Positions 63,047-64,000 of a stretch of DNA of 64,000 bases are shown piece by piece; the first letter of the stretch is position 1; every line of letters begins with the position of its first letter. The stretch is taken from the NCBI RefSeq assembly GCF_002250565.1, contig NZ_NMVJ01000006.1, positions 682,001 through 746,000 on the forward strand, in the 5' to 3' direction. The DNA comes from Parenemella sanctibonifatiensis. Its GTDB lineage: Bacteria; Actinomycetota; Actinomycetes; Propionibacteriales; Propionibacteriaceae. The translations under genes and the position numbers were made by a program. The notes below the pieces were generated by a model. That model was not told the DNA's origin. It worked only from the letters and a program-made list of their open reading frames with translations, and made no database searches.

Positions 63047-64000
63047 AGTTGCCTCAGATTAGCCTCAGAACCGGGTGTCGCCGAAATTCCTGACGCGGCG
63101 ATCCGCGGATCACGGCCCACCAGTTCACACCAGGCCTGCCGTTCGCGGAGCAGCCGAGCGACCTGGTCGGGGTGGGTTGTGGAGACGTCGGTGGTCTCAC
63201 CCGGGTCGTTGGCCAGATCGATCAGCCGCAGCCCTCGCCCCAGTTGGGTGTGCTCGACGGATTCGATGGCGGCCAGTTGCTTGGCGTCCGGATCGACCCA
63301 GTGCAGCTTCCAGTCCGGTTCCACCACTGCCCACTGGAATTCGGTGTCGAAGTGGAGCCGGTCGTGTCCAGCGGCGTCGGCCTCGGCGGACAGCACCGGC
63401 GTCAGGTCCTGACCGTCCCACGCGTCCGGGTCCTCGATCCCTGCCAGCGCCGCCAGGGTCGGGACCAGGTCGAGGCTGGAGACCAGCGCATCGGTGCTGA
63501 TTCCTGCGGGCCCGTCGGGATGATGGACCATGAAGGGCACGCGTACGCCACCCTCGTAGAGCGAATACTTGGTGCCTCGCAGCGGCGCATTGTCCCCGAA
63601 GTTGCAGGTGGAACCGCCGTTGTCGGTGAGGTAGATGATCACCGTGTCACGGTCCTGCCCGCTGGCCGCCAATGCCTGTCGGATCCGTCCGATCTGGGTG
63701 TCCATGATCTCGAGCTGGGCCAGATAGAACGCCCGACCGTGATCCAGCCCTGGGCTGATGGCGCCGTCGTACCAGTCGAGGTAGTCGTTGGCGCCGTCAT
63801 AGTCGGGATGCTTCGGGAGGCCGCGAGCGTCGAGCTCGTCGTCGGGCAACTGCCACGCGAAGTTGTGCACCGCGTTGTAGGCAACCATGCACAACCACGG
63901 GGCGTCGTCGTCCTCGTCGATGAAGTCGATGGCGCGGTCGGTGAGGGCGACGGTGAGGTGTTCCTCGACGTCCTGCTGACCGTTCTCGGTCCACAGCGGC
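63043..64000 (-). CDS. Sulfatase family protein, C-terminal part (cut by right edge)
   Basis: The open frame runs off the right edge; 318 codons of it are present. The frame continues up to 64000 as PLWTENGQQDVEEHLTVALT. Sulfatase (alkaline-phosphatase-like) signatures: LTDNGGSTCNFGDNAPLRG, KYSLYEGGVRVPFMVHHP and SLDLVPTLAALAG. The nucleophile cysteine with the formylglycine motif is upstream, outside the window, so activity cannot be checked. The family cuts sulfate or phosphate esters. Its stop overlaps the GtrA start. Confidence 0.9.
   Translation of the reverse strand, partial: PLWTENGQQDVEEHLTVALTDRAIDFIDEDDDAPWLCMVAYNAVHNFAWQLPDDELDARGLPKHPDYDGANDYLDWYDGAISPGLDHGRAFYLAQLEIMDTQIGRIRQALAASGQDRDTVIIYLTDNGGSTCNFGDNAPLRGTKYSLYEGGVRVPFMVHHPDGPAGISTDALVSSLDLVPTLAALAGIEDPDAWDGQDLTPVLSAEADAAGHDRLHFDTEFQWAVVEPDWKLHWVDPDAKQLAAIESVEHTQLGRGLRLIDLANDPGETTDVSTTHPDQVARLLRERQAWCELVGRDPRIAASGISATPGSEANLRQL

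Overview
The window is a compact, GC-rich actinobacterial chromosome segment carrying mostly core genes. Markers that place it in the Actinomycetota are the mycothiol ligase gene mshC, the families DUF3090, DUF5703, DUF2469 and SCO1664, an actinobacterial order around ffh-rpsP-rimM-trmD, and many leaderless genes. A pentose/phosphoketolase block and a single-cytochrome sdhCAB operon fit a Propionibacteriales-like organism; that finer placement is inference from gene content, not from a database search.

Layout, left to right. 1-8.4 kb (minus): arginine cluster argC-argJ-argB-argD-argR (argR cut by the left edge, no argF between argD and argR), with two tandem ARG-box-like operators at the argC start, preceded by pheS-pheT. 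8.4-11.1 kb (plus): a lipoprotein translationally coupled to a NarL-type sensor kinase and LuxR-type regulator. 11.1-16.5 kb (minus): trmH-like methyltransferase, infC-rpmI-rplT with an attenuator-like leader and an ATC start codon for infC, an SseB-like gene, two small membrane proteins, hisG and hisE. 16.6-22.8 kb (plus): a glycerol-3-phosphate-dehydrogenase-like gene with araB, araD and phosphoketolase xfp, which together form a route from L-ribulose to acetyl phosphate. 22.9-27.8 kb (minus): ribM under an FMN riboswitch, then mshC with a set of actinobacterial genes of unknown function. 28-34 kb: uppP, an aldo/keto reductase, an M20 peptidase, tRNA-Leu(GAG), and an LGFP-repeat cell-wall amidase.

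34-54.7 kb is mostly the conserved SRP/ribosome neighbourhood on the minus strand: ffh, amidohydrolase, rpsP, khpA, rimM, trmD, then rplS, lepB, rnhB, DUF2469, yraN, comM, dprA. Two blocks interrupt it. One, between trmD and rplS, holds two NodB deacetylase lipoproteins, a small unknown gene and sdhCAB with a CRP/GlxR-like box. The other, between DUF2469 and yraN, holds a PLD-helicase-DUF3427 protein and a DMT-type transporter. 54.8-64 kb: a DUF418 membrane protein, a UMF1-type transporter, ftsY, smc, a GtrA-like protein and a sulfatase cut by the right edge.

No insertion sequence, prophage, CRISPR array or rRNA gene was seen. The most notable signals are: a recurrent TAnnnT-N6/7-start-codon arrangement marking leaderless genes; the infC leader; the tandem ARG boxes on a probable leaderless argC; the FMN riboswitch that identifies ribM; the uncharacterised kinase-like gene beside mshC; and the dehydrogenase-like gene in the pentose operon.
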